DNA of 64,000 nucleotides from Lentibacillus daqui (GTDB taxonomy: Bacteria > Bacillota > Bacilli > Bacillales > Amphibacillaceae). Position 1 is the stretch's first letter. Each line of letters opens with the position of its first letter. The position numbers were made by a program, and so were the translations under genes. The notes below the pieces were generated by a model, which worked only from the letters and a program-made list of their open reading frames with translations, did no database searches and was not told the DNA's origin. This document shows positions 63,657 to 64,000 of this stretch, piece after piece. The stretch lies in NCBI RefSeq assembly GCF_027186265.1, contig NZ_CP114176.1:3100001-3164000 (forward strand). Reading direction: 5' to 3'.

Positions 63657-64000
63657 TTCCTCTCCTTTATATTCACCATTGTTTCTATTTGGTCTCTAGG
63701 AACAAAGGTGGAAACTACCCCTATTTGTTCAGTAACCTTTTTTCGAGCACCTCCACCGCCTGATGGACCATTTAGGTATAAAGATTCTACCTCTTCTCCA
63801 ATTAATTCTGCCATATCTCTTAAGTAATGATACCCTGCCGCACGAACCCTAATTTCATAAGGTCTACTCTTCTCTTTAAATTGTGCTCTGTGTACCGAGG
63901 ATAAACCAATAAAATCAATACGCAAGTCAGGTATTTGTTCCGACAATCTTTCTTTTAATATTTTACCGGCAATTTTGGCGCGTTCTACCGCATCAGACCC
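63644..64000 (-). CDS. AtuA/DUF1446 family protein, 5' part outside window
   Basis: The reverse frame is open to the window end, giving about 118 C-terminal residues: GSDAVERAKIAGKILKERLS, DFIGLSSVHRAQF, RVRAAGYHYLRDMAELIGEE and LNGPSGGGGARKKVTEQIGV. These are DUF1446 signatures. The gene is followed by the small AtuA-type partner with overlap. The start is not visible. The reaction is unknown; a link to hydroxy-acid or terpene acyl-CoA breakdown is known only for Pseudomonas relatives. Confidence 0.85.
   Translation of the reverse strand, partial: GSDAVERAKIAGKILKERLSEQIPDLRIDFIGLSSVHRAQFKEKSRPYEIRVRAAGYHYLRDMAELIGEEVESLYLNGPSGGGGARKKVTEQIGVVSTFVPRDQIETMVNIKERKWKK

Overview
The window reads as chromosome of a low-GC, Gram-positive, spore-former-type bacterium of the family Bacillaceae, most likely a salt-tolerant genus close to Virgibacillus, Oceanobacillus or Lentibacillus. 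The reasons are strong AGGAGG ribosome binding sites, many TTG and GTG starts, lipoprotein signal peptides, catabolite-repression (cre) sites, ROK-type XylR control of xylose genes, and several sodium-type carriers (GltS, NhaC, GPH symporter). The genus is an inference. No rRNA, tRNA or CRISPR was seen.

Layout. 0-4.7 kb: edge of a GltS glutamate carrier, a hot-dog thioesterase, an acyl-CoA ligase and an unknown AT-rich membrane protein. 4.9-10.6 kb: a damaged peptide-uptake operon. Two permeases, a binding protein and a P1 peptidase are intact, but the ATPases are gone except for the tail of oppF. A perfectly phased 21-bp tandem array lies between the binding-protein and permease genes. A YhfI-like metallo-hydrolase follows. 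10.8-16.5 kb: DUF2165 protein, RelE-type toxin/antitoxin, YkuE-like phosphoesterase, alkaline phosphatase, a gene broken by several frameshifts and a broken holin-like toxin. 16.6-33 kb: two YfcC-type carriers, each beside an M20 hydrolase. Between them is a divergent regulon: a secreted PIG-L deacetylase on one side, and a ROK regulator, an Fe3+-type ABC importer and an argininosuccinate-lyase-like enzyme on the other. Two copies of one operator palindrome tie the two sides together. 33-41 kb: YkvI carrier, N-succinylamino-acid racemase plus GNAT partner with a deleted desuccinylase, two RpiR regulators, and a PTS plus NanE pair for amino-sugar use.

41-45 kb is an eroded stretch (small unknown genes, a transketolase tail, a Fic protein). 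44-49.7 kb: NhaC, a MalY/PatB C-S lyase, and xylBA opposite xylR. 51-63 kb: a uronate and glycoside block (uxaC, uxuA, uxuB, GH31 glycosidase, GPH symporter, eda, kdgK, kdgR), consistent with growth on glucuronoxylan- or pectin-derived sugars. 63-64 kb: an AtuA-type (DUF1446) pair cut by the window end.

Common themes are scavenging of plant-derived sugars and of modified amino acids or peptides, many local regulators with visible palindromic operators, and repeated gene erosion (oppF, desuccinylase, transketolase, holin-like toxin, and the frameshifted gene at 15.5-16.1 kb). The least explained items are the 21-bp array, the ROK-PIG-L-ABC-lyase regulon, and the long palindromes over the promoters of the 29.8-33 kb divergent pair.
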